From assembly GCF_014648075.1 (NCBI RefSeq), contig NZ_BMQK01000001.1, forward strand, positions 868,001 to 932,000: a stretch of 64,000 bases of DNA, given 5' to 3'. Position 1 is the stretch's first letter, and each line of letters begins with the position of its first letter. The DNA comes from Streptomyces ruber. Its GTDB lineage: Bacteria > Actinomycetota > Actinomycetes > Streptomycetales > Streptomycetaceae. Made by a program: the position numbers and the translations under genes. The notes beneath the pieces are model-generated. The model was not told the origin of the DNA and made no database searches. It saw nothing but the letters and a program-made list of their open reading frames with translations. Shown piece after piece: positions 45,748 through 55,500 of this stretch.

Positions 45748-48700
45748 ATGCCCGACGCAGCGGCGCGCCACGGACCGGCCACCGGCCCCTCCCCCGATCC
45801 GATCTCCGAACTGATCGTCCGGCTGCGGGCGGGCGGACTCGAGCTGGACGCCGAGGAACTCTGCGACGCACTGTGGCTGGCCCGCTGGTCACGGCCCCCG
45901 AACGGTGATGCAGAACCGTTCCGGCCGACGGCGCCCGGTGTCGTGCCGAGGGAGGACCGGGGACCGCTCCCGGGCGCCGCCGCGACCGCCACCGCGCCGC
46001 CCGTCCCGCACCCGCCCGCCCCGCCGGAGACCCCCTACGACGAGGGGGGCGACCGCCGTGTCGTCCTGTACCCGGTACCGCAGCCGGGCGCCGCCGCCCG
46101 GGCCGGCGGTCCGGGGCACGCGACGGCGCTGCCGGTCGGGGTGCCCGCCGCGCCCGCCTTCCCCTCGCTCCTGGAACTGCAGCGCGTGCTCCGCCCGTTG
46201 CAGGGTTACCGGAGTCCGGCGCCGCCGCTGCGGTCGGTGCTCGACGAGACCGCGACGGCCGAGCTGAGCGCCCGGGCGGGCGGGCTGATCATGCCGGTCC
46301 ACCGCGCCGTCACCCGCGCGGACGCCCGGCTGCAGCTGGTCATGGACGCCTCGTCGTCGATGCGCGTGTGGGACCGGATGTTCACCGAACTGGAGCTGGT
46401 CTTCGCCCGGCTGGGCGCGTTCTGGGACATCCAGGTCAGTCACCTCCACGAGGGCCCGGACGGCGAGCCGGCCGTCAGCCGCAGCCCGGAGGCGCACGCG
46501 GCGCCGCTGCACGCCGCGGACCGGCTGAGCGATCCCACCGGTCGCCGGATCACCCTCCTCGTCAGCGACTGCGCCGGGCCCCTGTGGCGCAGCGGCCGGG
46601 CCCACCGGCTGCTCCACCACCTGGCCCGGCAGGCGCCCGCCGCCGTCCTCCAGCCGCTGCCGCAGCGCATGTGGAACCGCACCCGGCTGCCGGTCGTGCA
46701 CGGGGAGCTGACGCGCGGTGAGGCGCTGGGCGGCGCGGCGTCCCTCCGGGTCCGCCCGGTGACCGGCGCACCGCCCGAGGACCGTGGGGGAGCGCTCCCC
46801 GTGCCCGTGCTGCCGCCCGAGCCGGTGGCCCTCGGTGCCTGGGCGCGCCTGCTGTCCGGGGCCGGCGCGGGCCCGGTGTCCGGAGCCGTGGGCTGGGTGC
46901 GCGCGGACCAGCCGCCCGTCCCGGCGGGCCGCCCCGCCCGCCGCTCGTCCGCGCCGGCGCTCGTCAGCCGGTTCCGCTCCACGGCCTCCCCGGCCGCCGG
47001 GCGCCTCGCCGTCCATCTGGCGGCGGCCCCGCTGTGCCTGCCGGTCATGCAGCTCGTGCAGCGGACGATGCTGCCCGACTCCGGGCCGGCCGAACTGGCC
47101 GAGGTGCTGCTCGGCGGACTGCTCACGCGCGCGGGCACGGAACACGGGGCGGACGGCGGCCAGTGGTACGAGTTCGCGCCGGGCGTCCAGGAGGCGCTGC
47201 TGACGCTGCTGGGCCGGGACGAGGCCATGCTGGTCCTCAAGCACTGCTCCGAGTACATCGAGCAGCGCTTCGGCAAGGGCGGCCCCAACTTCCCCGCCCT
47301 CGCCCTGGCGCAGCTCGGCGACGGCGGCTCGGCGCGCCCGTACGGGCCGCCGGGCGCCGGGATCCCGGGCCGTGACGAGACCCCCGCCGACAGCGGCACC
47401 GGAGGCCACGACGGGCCGGCCGGGCACGGCGGGCCGGGCGGGTCCGACGTGCTGAGCGGAATCGACGGCCTGGGCGGGGCCAACGGTCTGAGCGGGCTCG
47501 ACGCGGGCGGCCGGAGCGAGGGGGACGACGGGGGCAACGGCGCCCGCGCCCTGGTGCCGCAGCCGTTCGCCGAGGTCGCCGCGCGGGTGCTGGAGCGGTT
47601 CATGCCGCTGCCGGACGGCATCGTGTCGCCGGGCGGCGGCGAGCACACGGACCCGGCAGGGGAGCGCCCGACGCACACCGCGGTGACCCGCGCGCGCGAC
47701 CTGGTCGCCCGGTTCGACCGCGAGGGCATGGTGCAGGACCTGATCGACGCGGTGCAGTTCCTGCGCCGAGCCGCCGAACGCCGGCCGCCGGGGGAGCGGG
47801 ACCCGCGGCTGTGGGCCGAGTACGCCCTCTCCCTGCTGCGGCTGTGGGAGGTACAGGGCGGCGCGGACCTGCTGCGCGAGGCGGAGACGGCGGCCGAACG
47901 GGCCGTGGCGCACCCCGGTGCCGTACGCGAACGGGCCGTCCTCGCCCGGGTGCTGCGCACCGCCGCCACCGACCGCAGGCGCCGCGGCGACCGCAGGGGC
48001 GCGCTCGACCTGCTGCGCCGCGCGGACCGGGAGTACGCGGTGGCGTGCGCCGCGCCCGACCTGGAGGACGACGAGGAGGCGCTGCGCCTCACCCTGGAGC
48101 GGGTGGGCGCGCTGGAGACGCAGTGGCGCCTCGGCGGGGACAGCGCGCTGCTCCAGGGCGCCGTCGGCATGCTGGAGGCGTTCGCGGACGCCTGGCCCGA
48201 CCGGGACGAGCGCCCGCCCGGACTGCCGCTCGCCCACGGCCGCGTCCTGCTGCGGCTGTCCGGTGCCACGGCCGACCCCGAACAGGCCCGGCTGTACGCG
48301 GAACAGGCCGCCCGGTCGCTGCGTACGGCGCTCGACGCCCGGCCGGACGACACGGCGCCCCCCGCGGAGTGGCCGCGGGAACGCGTCCGCGTCCTGCTCG
48401 GCCTGGTCGACGCGCTGCTGAGGTCGGGCGGCTCCCTGGACGACGCGCGGACCCACGTCGGGGAGGCGCTGTCCGGCACCCGTGAACAGGGCCTGCGCGC
48501 CTCGCTGCTGGTGCGCGCCGGGCGCATCCACGTGGCGGCGTACGAGGAGTCGGGCGACCCCCGTGAACTCCAGGAGGCGGCCGGCCGCTTCGAGGAGGCG
48601 GCCCACCGGATGCCCCGGGACGCGTCCGCCCACGCCGACGTGCTCGCCGAGTGGGGCGAGACGCTGCTGCGCCGGGCGGCCCTGGAGGGCGGGACCCGGT

Positions 48701-49260
48701 CCCAGCACCATCTGTCCCGGGCGGTCCGCGTGCTGCGGGACTGCCGTACCGAGACACCGGCGGGCGACGGCCGGCTCGCGTACCGGCTGCTGCTGCTCGG
48801 ACGCGCGCTGATGCTGCGCTACCGCGCGCGGGGCGACCGCGTGGACCTCCGGGAGGCCGAGCACCTCTTCGGTCTCGCGGCGGCCGACGCGGACGACGCG
48901 CTGCTGGCCGCGGGCTGCTGGCTGGAGCTGGGCCAGGCCCAGTTCGAGGCGTATTCGAGCCTCGGCCGGCCGGCGCGCCTGGACGAGGCGGTCGACGCGT
49001 TCCGCCGTGCGGCGGAGGCGGCGCGGGAGGCGGCGGAGGAGACGGCCGGGACCGACCGCCGCCGCCGGGAGGCCGTGCAGCTGGGGGCTCAGGCCCACCA
49101 CTGGCGGGGTATGTCCTACGAAGCGGCCGCCCGGCCGCGCGCCGCCCGTGAGGCCTACCGCTCCGCCCGCGCCGAGTGGTCCCGGCTGCCGGACGACACG
49201 GTGGGCACGGGGGAGCCCACGGCGCGGCAGACGGCACAGCGGCTGGCGGAGCTGGAGTGA
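45748..49260 (+). CDS. vWA-like (SAV_2336 type) and TPR repeat protein
   Basis: A 1170-aa protein. Residues ~1-70 are an N-terminal Glu/Leu helix pair, ~70-140 a Pro-rich linker, and ~150-470 a SAV_2336-type vWA domain whose metal site reads VMDASSSMRVWDR near residue 199 (DxSxS). A Gly/Asp-rich disordered stretch follows at ~525-600. From ~650 to the end there are many Ala/Arg-rich TPR helices (LARVLRTAATDRRRRGD, LLRRADREYAVAC and similar). It is the expected MoxR client and scaffold of the system. ATG 45748. Its stop overlaps a possible GTG of the next frame. Confidence 0.85.
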   Translation: MPDAAARHGPATGPSPDPISELIVRLRAGGLELDAEELCDALWLARWSRPPNGDAEPFRPTAPGVVPREDRGPLPGAAATATAPPVPHPPAPPETPYDEGGDRRVVLYPVPQPGAAARAGGPGHATALPVGVPAAPAFPSLLELQRVLRPLQGYRSPAPPLRSVLDETATAELSARAGGLIMPVHRAVTRADARLQLVMDASSSMRVWDRMFTELELVFARLGAFWDIQVSHLHEGPDGEPAVSRSPEAHAAPLHAADRLSDPTGRRITLLVSDCAGPLWRSGRAHRLLHHLARQAPAAVLQPLPQRMWNRTRLPVVHGELTRGEALGGAASLRVRPVTGAPPEDRGGALPVPVLPPEPVALGAWARLLSGAGAGPVSGAVGWVRADQPPVPAGRPARRSSAPALVSRFRSTASPAAGRLAVHLAAAPLCLPVMQLVQRTMLPDSGPAELAEVLLGGLLTRAGTEHGADGGQWYEFAPGVQEALLTLLGRDEAMLVLKHCSEYIEQRFGKGGPNFPALALAQLGDGGSARPYGPPGAGIPGRDETPADSGTGGHDGPAGHGGPGGSDVLSGIDGLGGANGLSGLDAGGRSEGDDGGNGARALVPQPFAEVAARVLERFMPLPDGIVSPGGGEHTDPAGERPTHTAVTRARDLVARFDREGMVQDLIDAVQFLRRAAERRPPGERDPRLWAEYALSLLRLWEVQGGADLLREAETAAERAVAHPGAVRERAVLARVLRTAATDRRRRGDRRGALDLLRRADREYAVACAAPDLEDDEEALRLTLERVGALETQWRLGGDSALLQGAVGMLEAFADAWPDRDERPPGLPLAHGRVLLRLSGATADPEQARLYAEQAARSLRTALDARPDDTAPPAEWPRERVRVLLGLVDALLRSGGSLDDARTHVGEALSGTREQGLRASLLVRAGRIHVAAYEESGDPRELQEAAGRFEEAAHRMPRDASAHADVLAEWGETLLRRAALEGGTRSQHHLSRAVRVLRDCRTETPAGDGRLAYRLLLLGRALMLRYRARGDRVDLREAEHLFGLAAADADDALLAAGCWLELGQAQFEAYSSLGRPARLDEAVDAFRRAAEAAREAAEETAGTDRRRREAVQLGAQAHHWRGMSYEAAARPRAAREAYRSARAEWSRLPDDTVGTGEPTARQTAQRLAELE

Positions 49261-49337
49261 GCGTGGACGCGTGGCGGGACGGTGAAGGAAACGAGCGGGA
49301 TGAGGGACGTCAGAAATATGAGGGAGGTGAACGGCCG

Positions 49338-49529
49338 ATGGATGCGGAGGAGCCGGGCGTGACGGGCGCGGCGCCGGCGCCGGAGGAACCGCTGCCCGAT
49401 CTGCTGGCGCTGGACCTCGCCGAGCTGAGGACGGTGCGGCACCCGGTGCTGCGGGAGGTGCTGGCGGAGCTGCGGGAGCGGGCGGCCCGGCCGAGCGAGG
49501 TGCTCTGGGGCTTCAACAACTCGCTCTGA
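49338..49529 (+). CDS. fxsA: FxsA-like RiPP precursor peptide, C-terminus WGFNNSL
   Basis: A 63-aa precursor of the FxSxx-COOH cyclophane family. Residues 1-18 are a Pro/Glu lead, 19-50 an amphipathic helical leader (LPDLLALDLAELRTVRHPVL), and 51-63 the core ending WGFNNSL. In this family Phe sits five residues from the end with Ser two later (FxSxx); here Phe59 is right but position 61 is Asn, giving FxNxx. The neighbouring radical SAM enzyme would cross-link Phe to the third residue. ATG 49338 has GGGAGGTGA upstream; a GTG at 49257 overlaps the TPR gene stop and would add 27 residues. Confidence 0.82.
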   Translation: MDAEEPGVTGAAPAPEEPLPDLLALDLAELRTVRHPVLREVLAELRERAARPSEVLWGFNNSL

Positions 49530-49727
49530 CCCCCTCCCCGTCCCCTTCCGCCCCTTCGGGTGGCGACCGCCCACCGGCGACCGCCCACGGCGCTCACTTC
49601 CGGTCGAAGACATGGTCGAACCAGTCAGCGTGGCGGTCCCGCGTTTGCCGATTTCCGGCCAGGGAATGGCCCGGACGGACAAGGCGACGTGGCGTGAACT
49701 CGGGCCGTACAGCATGGGGGTACCGGA

Positions 49728-50963
49728 GTGCCGGGAAGCAGCGCACCCCGCCCACCGCACGGGACCGCGGACGCCGCCCGGCCCGCGGCCGCCGTCCCCT
49801 TCCGCCAGTTCGTCGTCAAGGTGCACGGCCGCTGCAATCTCGCCTGCCGGTACTGCTACCTCTACGAGGGCCCCGACCGCTCCTGGCGCACCCGCCCGGC
49901 CGCCGCCCCGCCCGCCGTCCTGGACCGCACCGCGACCCGGATCGCCGAGCACGCGCGCGCCCACGGACTCCCGGCGCTGTCCCTGGTGCTGCACGGCGGT
50001 GAGCCCCTGCTGGCGGGCGCGGACACGCTGGCCCGCTTCACCGCGGCCGTACGCGACCGGGCTCCCGCCGGCTGCGCGGTGCACGCCACCGTGCAGACCA
50101 ACGCCACCCTCCTCACCGAGGCGCGCCTCGCCACGCTCGCCCGGCACCGCGTCACCGTGGGGATCAGCCTCGACGGCGGCCGGCCCGGCCACAACGCCCG
50201 CCGCGTCGACCACGCCGGACGCCCGTCCTGGCCCGCCGCGGCGTGCGGGGCGCGGCTGCTCGCCGACCGCTTCCCGTCCCTCTACGCGGGCGTCCTCACG
50301 GTCGTCGACCCGGCGCAGGACCCGCTGGAGACGTACGAGTCCCTGCTCGCCCTGCGCCCTCCGGCCCTGGACCTGCTGCTGCCGCACGGGAACTGGTCGG
50401 CCCCGCCGCCGCACCGGGACGCCGGGGACGGCGCCCCCTACGGGGACTGGCTGTGCGCCGTCTTCGACCGGTGGTGGGGGGCCGGACGCCGGGAGACGCG
50501 GGTACGGCTGTTCGAGAGTTGCGTCGCGCTGCTGCTGGGGCTGCCGGCGGCCACGGAGTCGCTGGGACTCGCGCCGTTCGACGCGGTGGTCGTGGAGACG
50601 GACGGTGCCATCGAGCAGGTCGACTCCCTCAAGTCGGCCTACGAGGGCGCGGCCGAGACGGGCCTCGACGTCTTCCGGCACGGCTTCGACAAGGCGCTGT
50701 CCCACCCGGGCGTGGCGGCCCGGCAGGCGGGCGCGGCGGCGCTCTCGGACACCTGCCGGGCGTGCCCGCTGCTGCACGTGTGCGGCGGCGGCCACTACGC
50801 CCACCGCTACCGGGCCGGCCACGGCTTCGCCAACCCCTCCGTGTACTGCCGGGACCTCGGCCGCTTCGTCCGGCACGTGGCGGGGCGGCTGGCGGAGAGC
50901 ACGGCGGCACCGGCACCGCCCGTCCCGTCGTCGGCCCGTGCTCGCGAAGGGGGCACCCCGTGA
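49728..50963 (+). CDS. fxsB: FxsB-type radical SAM maturase
   Basis: A 411-aa radical SAM enzyme. The cluster motif CNLACRYC lies at residues 36-43 (CxxxCxxC), followed by the SAM-contacting LVLHGGEPLLAG near 85-96. A C-terminal SPASM-like Cys cluster DTCRACPLLHVCGGGHY lies near 342-358 with a further Cys in SVYCRDLG. FxsB enzymes make C-C bonds between an aromatic ring and a beta carbon two residues on (three-residue cyclophane). GTG 49728. The 198-bp gap after the precursor may hold its own promoter or attenuator. The stop shares one base with the next ATG. Confidence 0.9.
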   Translation: MPGSSAPRPPHGTADAARPAAAVPFRQFVVKVHGRCNLACRYCYLYEGPDRSWRTRPAAAPPAVLDRTATRIAEHARAHGLPALSLVLHGGEPLLAGADTLARFTAAVRDRAPAGCAVHATVQTNATLLTEARLATLARHRVTVGISLDGGRPGHNARRVDHAGRPSWPAAACGARLLADRFPSLYAGVLTVVDPAQDPLETYESLLALRPPALDLLLPHGNWSAPPPHRDAGDGAPYGDWLCAVFDRWWGAGRRETRVRLFESCVALLLGLPAATESLGLAPFDAVVVETDGAIEQVDSLKSAYEGAAETGLDVFRHGFDKALSHPGVAARQAGAAALSDTCRACPLLHVCGGGHYAHRYRAGHGFANPSVYCRDLGRFVRHVAGRLAESTAAPAPPVPSSARAREGGTP

Positions 50964-52453
50964 TGTTCCAGGCGGTCCCCGACCGCGCCCTCGCCGAGCT
51001 GGGCCGCACCGGGGGCGGCCCCGGCACGCTCGCCCTCCTGGTCCGCGACCAGGACACCCGGCGCCTGCTGATGCTGCGCGCCGTGCTGGACGCCGCCGAG
51101 GAGGCGGACGCACGGCTGCTTCCCGCCGCCGCGCGCCGGCGGCTGCGGGAGGACTGGGCGATGCTGGCGGAGGCGGACCGCGCGGGACCGCCCGGCGGCC
51201 GCCGCGGAACACCGGCCCCCGCACACGCCCCCGCCCACGACCTCTCACCCGCCCGTGCCCTCCTCCTCCACCCCTTGGTGGGCGCATGGGCCAGGAACTG
51301 TCTGCGCGGACTGGACGCCGGGGCGGGACCGCGCCCCGAGCCGGACCGCCGCAGTCCGACGCACGACCTGGCGCACTTCGGCGCGCTCGCCGCCGCGGCC
51401 GCCGCGCGCGCGGGCCTCCCCTTCGCCGTACGGCTGACCGCCCCCGGCGGAGTCCTCACCCTCCCGTCGCTCGGCGCGCTGCGCACGGCGGAGGCGGGGA
51501 AACGGTTCCCCGGAGACGTCCGGGTGGACGTCGCGCACCGGGGCGGCCGTCTGACGCTGCGCCAGCACGAGACGGGCGCCGACGACGTGGTGCTGCACCT
51601 GGAGTCGCACACCGGCGCGTGGTCCTCCGCACCCGGCTGGACACCCGCGTACGCGTTGCCCGGACTGCTGCCGGGCGCCGCGCCGATGCCGCTGGACGAC
51701 CTCGACCCGTACCGTGCCGTGCCCGCCGGGCCGGACCGCGGCGGGCCGAGCGGTCCGGCGGCGCCGGACGACGCGGAGCGCAAGCGGTGGGTGCAGACCT
51801 GGGCCGGGACGGCCGCCGCCCTGCGGCTCGGCGGCGAGCACCGGGTCACGGAGGCCCTGACCCTGCTGCGCTGCCTCGTGCCCCTCGCCGCGCCGAACGG
51901 GACCGCACCCGGCGGCCGCGGCACGGGCAGTTGCAGCGCCACGCGGCGCGAGGCCTTCGGCGCGCTGCTCAGCAGTACGCCCGAGAGCCCCACCCTGTTC
52001 GCCGCCACCCTCGTCCACGAACTGCACCACACCAAGCTGTCCGCGCTGACGGACATGGTGACGCTGCATCACGCCGACGGCGCGCGGAAGTACTTCGCGC
52101 CCTGGCGTCCCGACCCGCGCCCGTACGACGGTCTCTTGCACGGCGTCTACGCGCACCTGGCGCTCGCGGACTTCTTCCAGCGCCGTGCGCTCACCGCCGG
52201 GCGCCCGTCCCGCCGGGAGTCCGCGTGGGCCGCGCACGCGCGGTACCGGGAACAGGTCGGGGCGGCGCTGCCGGCGCTGGTCGCGTCACCGGACCTCACG
52301 GTGCCCGGGCGCCGGTTCGTCGACGAGATGATCGCCGAGTACGAACGGCAGAGCGAGCACCCCGCGCCCCGCGGCCACGCCGCCCGGGCCAGGGCCTACG
52401 TCGAGGCGGCACGCGCGCTGTGGGCCGCCCGGATGACGCGACCGACGCAGTGA
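50963..52453 (+). CDS. HExxH-motif protein of the Fxs cluster
   Basis: A 496-aa protein annotated in Fxs loci as HExxH-motif containing. The zinc-protease-like HELHH sits near residue 352 within ATLVHELHHTKLSALTDMV. Residues ~60-130 and 390-490 are helical, and the central part ~150-300 is beta-rich with repeated LTAPGGVLTLPSLGALRT-like stretches. Whether it is an active peptidase that removes the leader, or a degenerate one, is unclear. The ATG at 50963 overlaps the fxsB stop (TGATG), so the two are coupled. Confidence 0.8.
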   Translation: MFQAVPDRALAELGRTGGGPGTLALLVRDQDTRRLLMLRAVLDAAEEADARLLPAAARRRLREDWAMLAEADRAGPPGGRRGTPAPAHAPAHDLSPARALLLHPLVGAWARNCLRGLDAGAGPRPEPDRRSPTHDLAHFGALAAAAAARAGLPFAVRLTAPGGVLTLPSLGALRTAEAGKRFPGDVRVDVAHRGGRLTLRQHETGADDVVLHLESHTGAWSSAPGWTPAYALPGLLPGAAPMPLDDLDPYRAVPAGPDRGGPSGPAAPDDAERKRWVQTWAGTAAALRLGGEHRVTEALTLLRCLVPLAAPNGTAPGGRGTGSCSATRREAFGALLSSTPESPTLFAATLVHELHHTKLSALTDMVTLHHADGARKYFAPWRPDPRPYDGLLHGVYAHLALADFFQRRALTAGRPSRRESAWAAHARYREQVGAALPALVASPDLTVPGRRFVDEMIAEYERQSEHPAPRGHAARARAYVEAARALWAARMTRPTQ

Positions 52454-52599
52454 CGTCACGTCGTGGATCCGGGTTGCCGATCCGGGTGAAGATCGTTGCG
52501 CTTGCGGAAGGACGAACCGGGCCGCGGACGACGGGCGCTCCACGTGACCTGTCGCCGCGCGGGTCCAGGTTCTAAACTCACGCGCGGGGAGGCCGCCGC

Positions 52600-55500
52600 A
52601 TGTCTGGAGCTCGTACGCCGGTCGGGTCAGCCGAGAGGGGAACCGCGCGGCAGACCGTCACGATCAGCTTCGCCGGTTTCAACCGGGCCTGGGCGGCCTG
52701 GATCGGGGACCGGCTGGAGCGGCGCGGGATCCGTGTCGTCTACATGCGCTGGGACTCGCCGGCGGGCATCCCCCTGGTGGACTCGCTGCGCGACCTGCAG
52801 CTCGCCGAGGGCCGCGTCCTGATCGTCGTCAGCGAGTGGTACTTCCAGCTGGGACCGCGCACCCACGAGGAGTGGAACGCGGCGCTGCGCGAGGTGGCCG
52901 CGCCCGACCCGGCACGGTTCGCGGCCGTCTCCGTCACCACGGCGACGGTCCCCACGGCCGCCGCGGTGCTCGCCCCGGCGAACCTGACCAACATGGGCGC
53001 CGAGGAGGCCGAGCGACGCCTCCTCGACCGGCTCGACCTGCCGTCCGATCCGCTGCCCGACGCGGCCGACGACGACCGCCGCGGCCCGCGCTTCCCGGCG
53101 ACCATGCCCGAGGTGTGGGGCGGCGTACCGCGCCGCAACACCCGCTTCACCGGCCGTGAGCCGCTGCTCAACGACGCCTACCACCTGCTGCAGGGCGCCG
53201 AGCAGGGCGCCGGCGTGCTGACGCTGCACGGCATGTCCGGGGTGGGCAAGACCCAGCTCGCCGCCGAGTACGCCTACCGGTTCGGCTCCGAGTACGACGT
53301 GGTCTGGTGGGTCAACGCCGAGAAACGGGTGACGTACCGGCGGGTGCTGGCCGAGCTGGCGCCGAAACTGGGGCTCACCACGGGCGCGGAGTACGGCGAG
53401 CGGCTGCGCGCGGTGCGCGACGCGCTCCGGCGCGGCGAACCGTACGGGCGCTGGCTGCTGATCCTGGACGGCGCGGACGAGCCGGACCAGCTCTGGGACC
53501 TGGTGCCCACCGGCCCGGGCCATGTCCTGATCACCTCCCGCAACCCCGAGTGGGGCGAGCACAACAGCCGGATGCTGGAGGTGCCCGTCTACGACCGGGA
53601 CGAGTCGGTGGCCTTCATCCGCCGGCGCGCGCCCCGGCTGACACCGGCCGAGGCGAAACAGCTGGCGGAGGCGCTGGAGGACCTCCCGCTGCTCCTCGAC
53701 CAGACGGCGGGCTGGCTCAACGACTCGGACCTGTCGGTCGACGAGTACATCCAGCTCCTCGAGGGCGGCGTCGACCGGGACGTGGTGAAGGTGTCGGCGG
53801 ACTTCCCGCTGGCCTTCCAGACCGCCTGGTCGATATTGCTGAACAACATCCGCGAGACCGTCCCGGAGTCCGTCGCCCTGCTGCGGCTGTGCACCTTCTT
53901 CGCGCCCGGCTCCATCCCCGTGCGGCTGCTCAAGGAGATGCCGGTCGACGAACTGCCGGAGCAGATCGCCGGACTGCTCAACGACCCGCTGCTGTGGAAC
54001 CGGGCCATCAACCAGCTGCGCCAGTACTCCGTGGTGCGGCTGGAGTCCCACGAGACGTCCGGCGAGGAGGCGTCTCCCGGCGAGTCGCTGTACGTGCACC
54101 GCATGGTGCACCAGATCGTGCACAAGGACATGCCGGACGAGGACCGCCGGGACTTCATCGACGTGGTGCGGCGCGCCCTGGCGGCGGCCGACCCCGGCCG
54201 CCCGACCGACTCCCGCCTGTGGGACCAGTACGCGGAGATCGTGCCGCACCTGAAGTACGCGGACGTCCTCAAGAGCACGGACCGCACCGTGCAGCGGCTG
54301 GTCCTCAACTGCCTCAGGTACATGTGGTTCACCGGTGAGTACACCTCGGGCATCACGCTCGGCGAACGCGCCCTCGCGGCCTGGCGCGAGCTGATCGGCG
54401 AGGACCACCCCCGCGTCTGGGAGGTGACCTACCACTACGCCAACCTGCTGCGCTCCGGCGGGGAGTACGTGCGCACCGAGGCCATCGAGCGGGCCGCCGT
54501 GGAGTACCTGCGGCGGGAGCGGGGCGAGGAGGACCTGGACTACCTGCGGGCGGCCAGCGGCCTCGCCGCCGACCTGAGCGCGCTCGGCCGCTACGAGGAG
54601 GCGCTGCAGCTGACCGAGCGGCTGTACTCCGTCTACCGCGGTCTCCTCGGCGAACAGGACTCGCGCACCCTCAACGCCCTCAACAACCTCGGCTTCTCCC
54701 TGCGGCTGCTCGGCCGCTACGACGAGACCCTCGACATCGACCGGCGGACGCTGGAGGCACGACGCCAGCTGCTGCGGGGGCGGCACCCCTGGACGCTCTT
54801 CTCCGAGACGTCCTACGCGATCGACCTGCGGCTGCTGGGGCGGTACGGCGAGGCGGAGTCCGTCCAGTCGAAGAACCTGCGCGACCACCGCCTCCTGATG
54901 GGCGCCGACAACCCGCAGACCCTGCGCGCCGAGCTCAACCTCGCCCTGTGCCAGTACCGCGGCGGCGCCCGGGAGAGCGCGGGCCGGCTGTTCACCCGTG
55001 TGCTGGAGCGCTACGAACGCAAGCTGGGCGAGGCCCACATGCAGACCCTGGCCGCAGCCGTCAGCCAGAGCTGCTACGCGCGCGAGCACGGCGACATCGA
55101 CCGGGCGCGCGAGACCAGCGAGTCCGTGATCGCCCGGTACGAGATGGCGCTCAGCCCCAGCCACCCGTTCCTCGTCGGGGCCCGTGCCAACCACGCGCTG
55201 ATCCTGCGCAGCGTGGGCGAGCGGGACCACGCCCTCGCCCTGATCGAGCAGGCGCTCGTCGACATGACGGCCGCGGTGGGGGAGAACCACCCCTGGACGC
55301 TGGGCTGCGCCGTCAACGCCGCCGCCCTGCGCAACCTCGTCGGCGACCCCGAGTCCGCCGCCGAGCTCAGCCGGACCACCGTGACCAGGGCCATCGAGAG
55401 CCTCGGGCGTACCCGTCCGCTGACCCTGACCGCGCGTATCGCCCTCGCGGCCGACCTGCGGGCGCTGCGGGACCGCCGGCAGGCGGAGAAGATCGAGCAG

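Noticed and set aside
45889..49101. Long minus-strand frame opposite the vWA-TPR gene
   Set aside because: Low-complexity Arg/Ala/Gly sequence without motifs; it mirrors the codon bias of the plus-strand gene.
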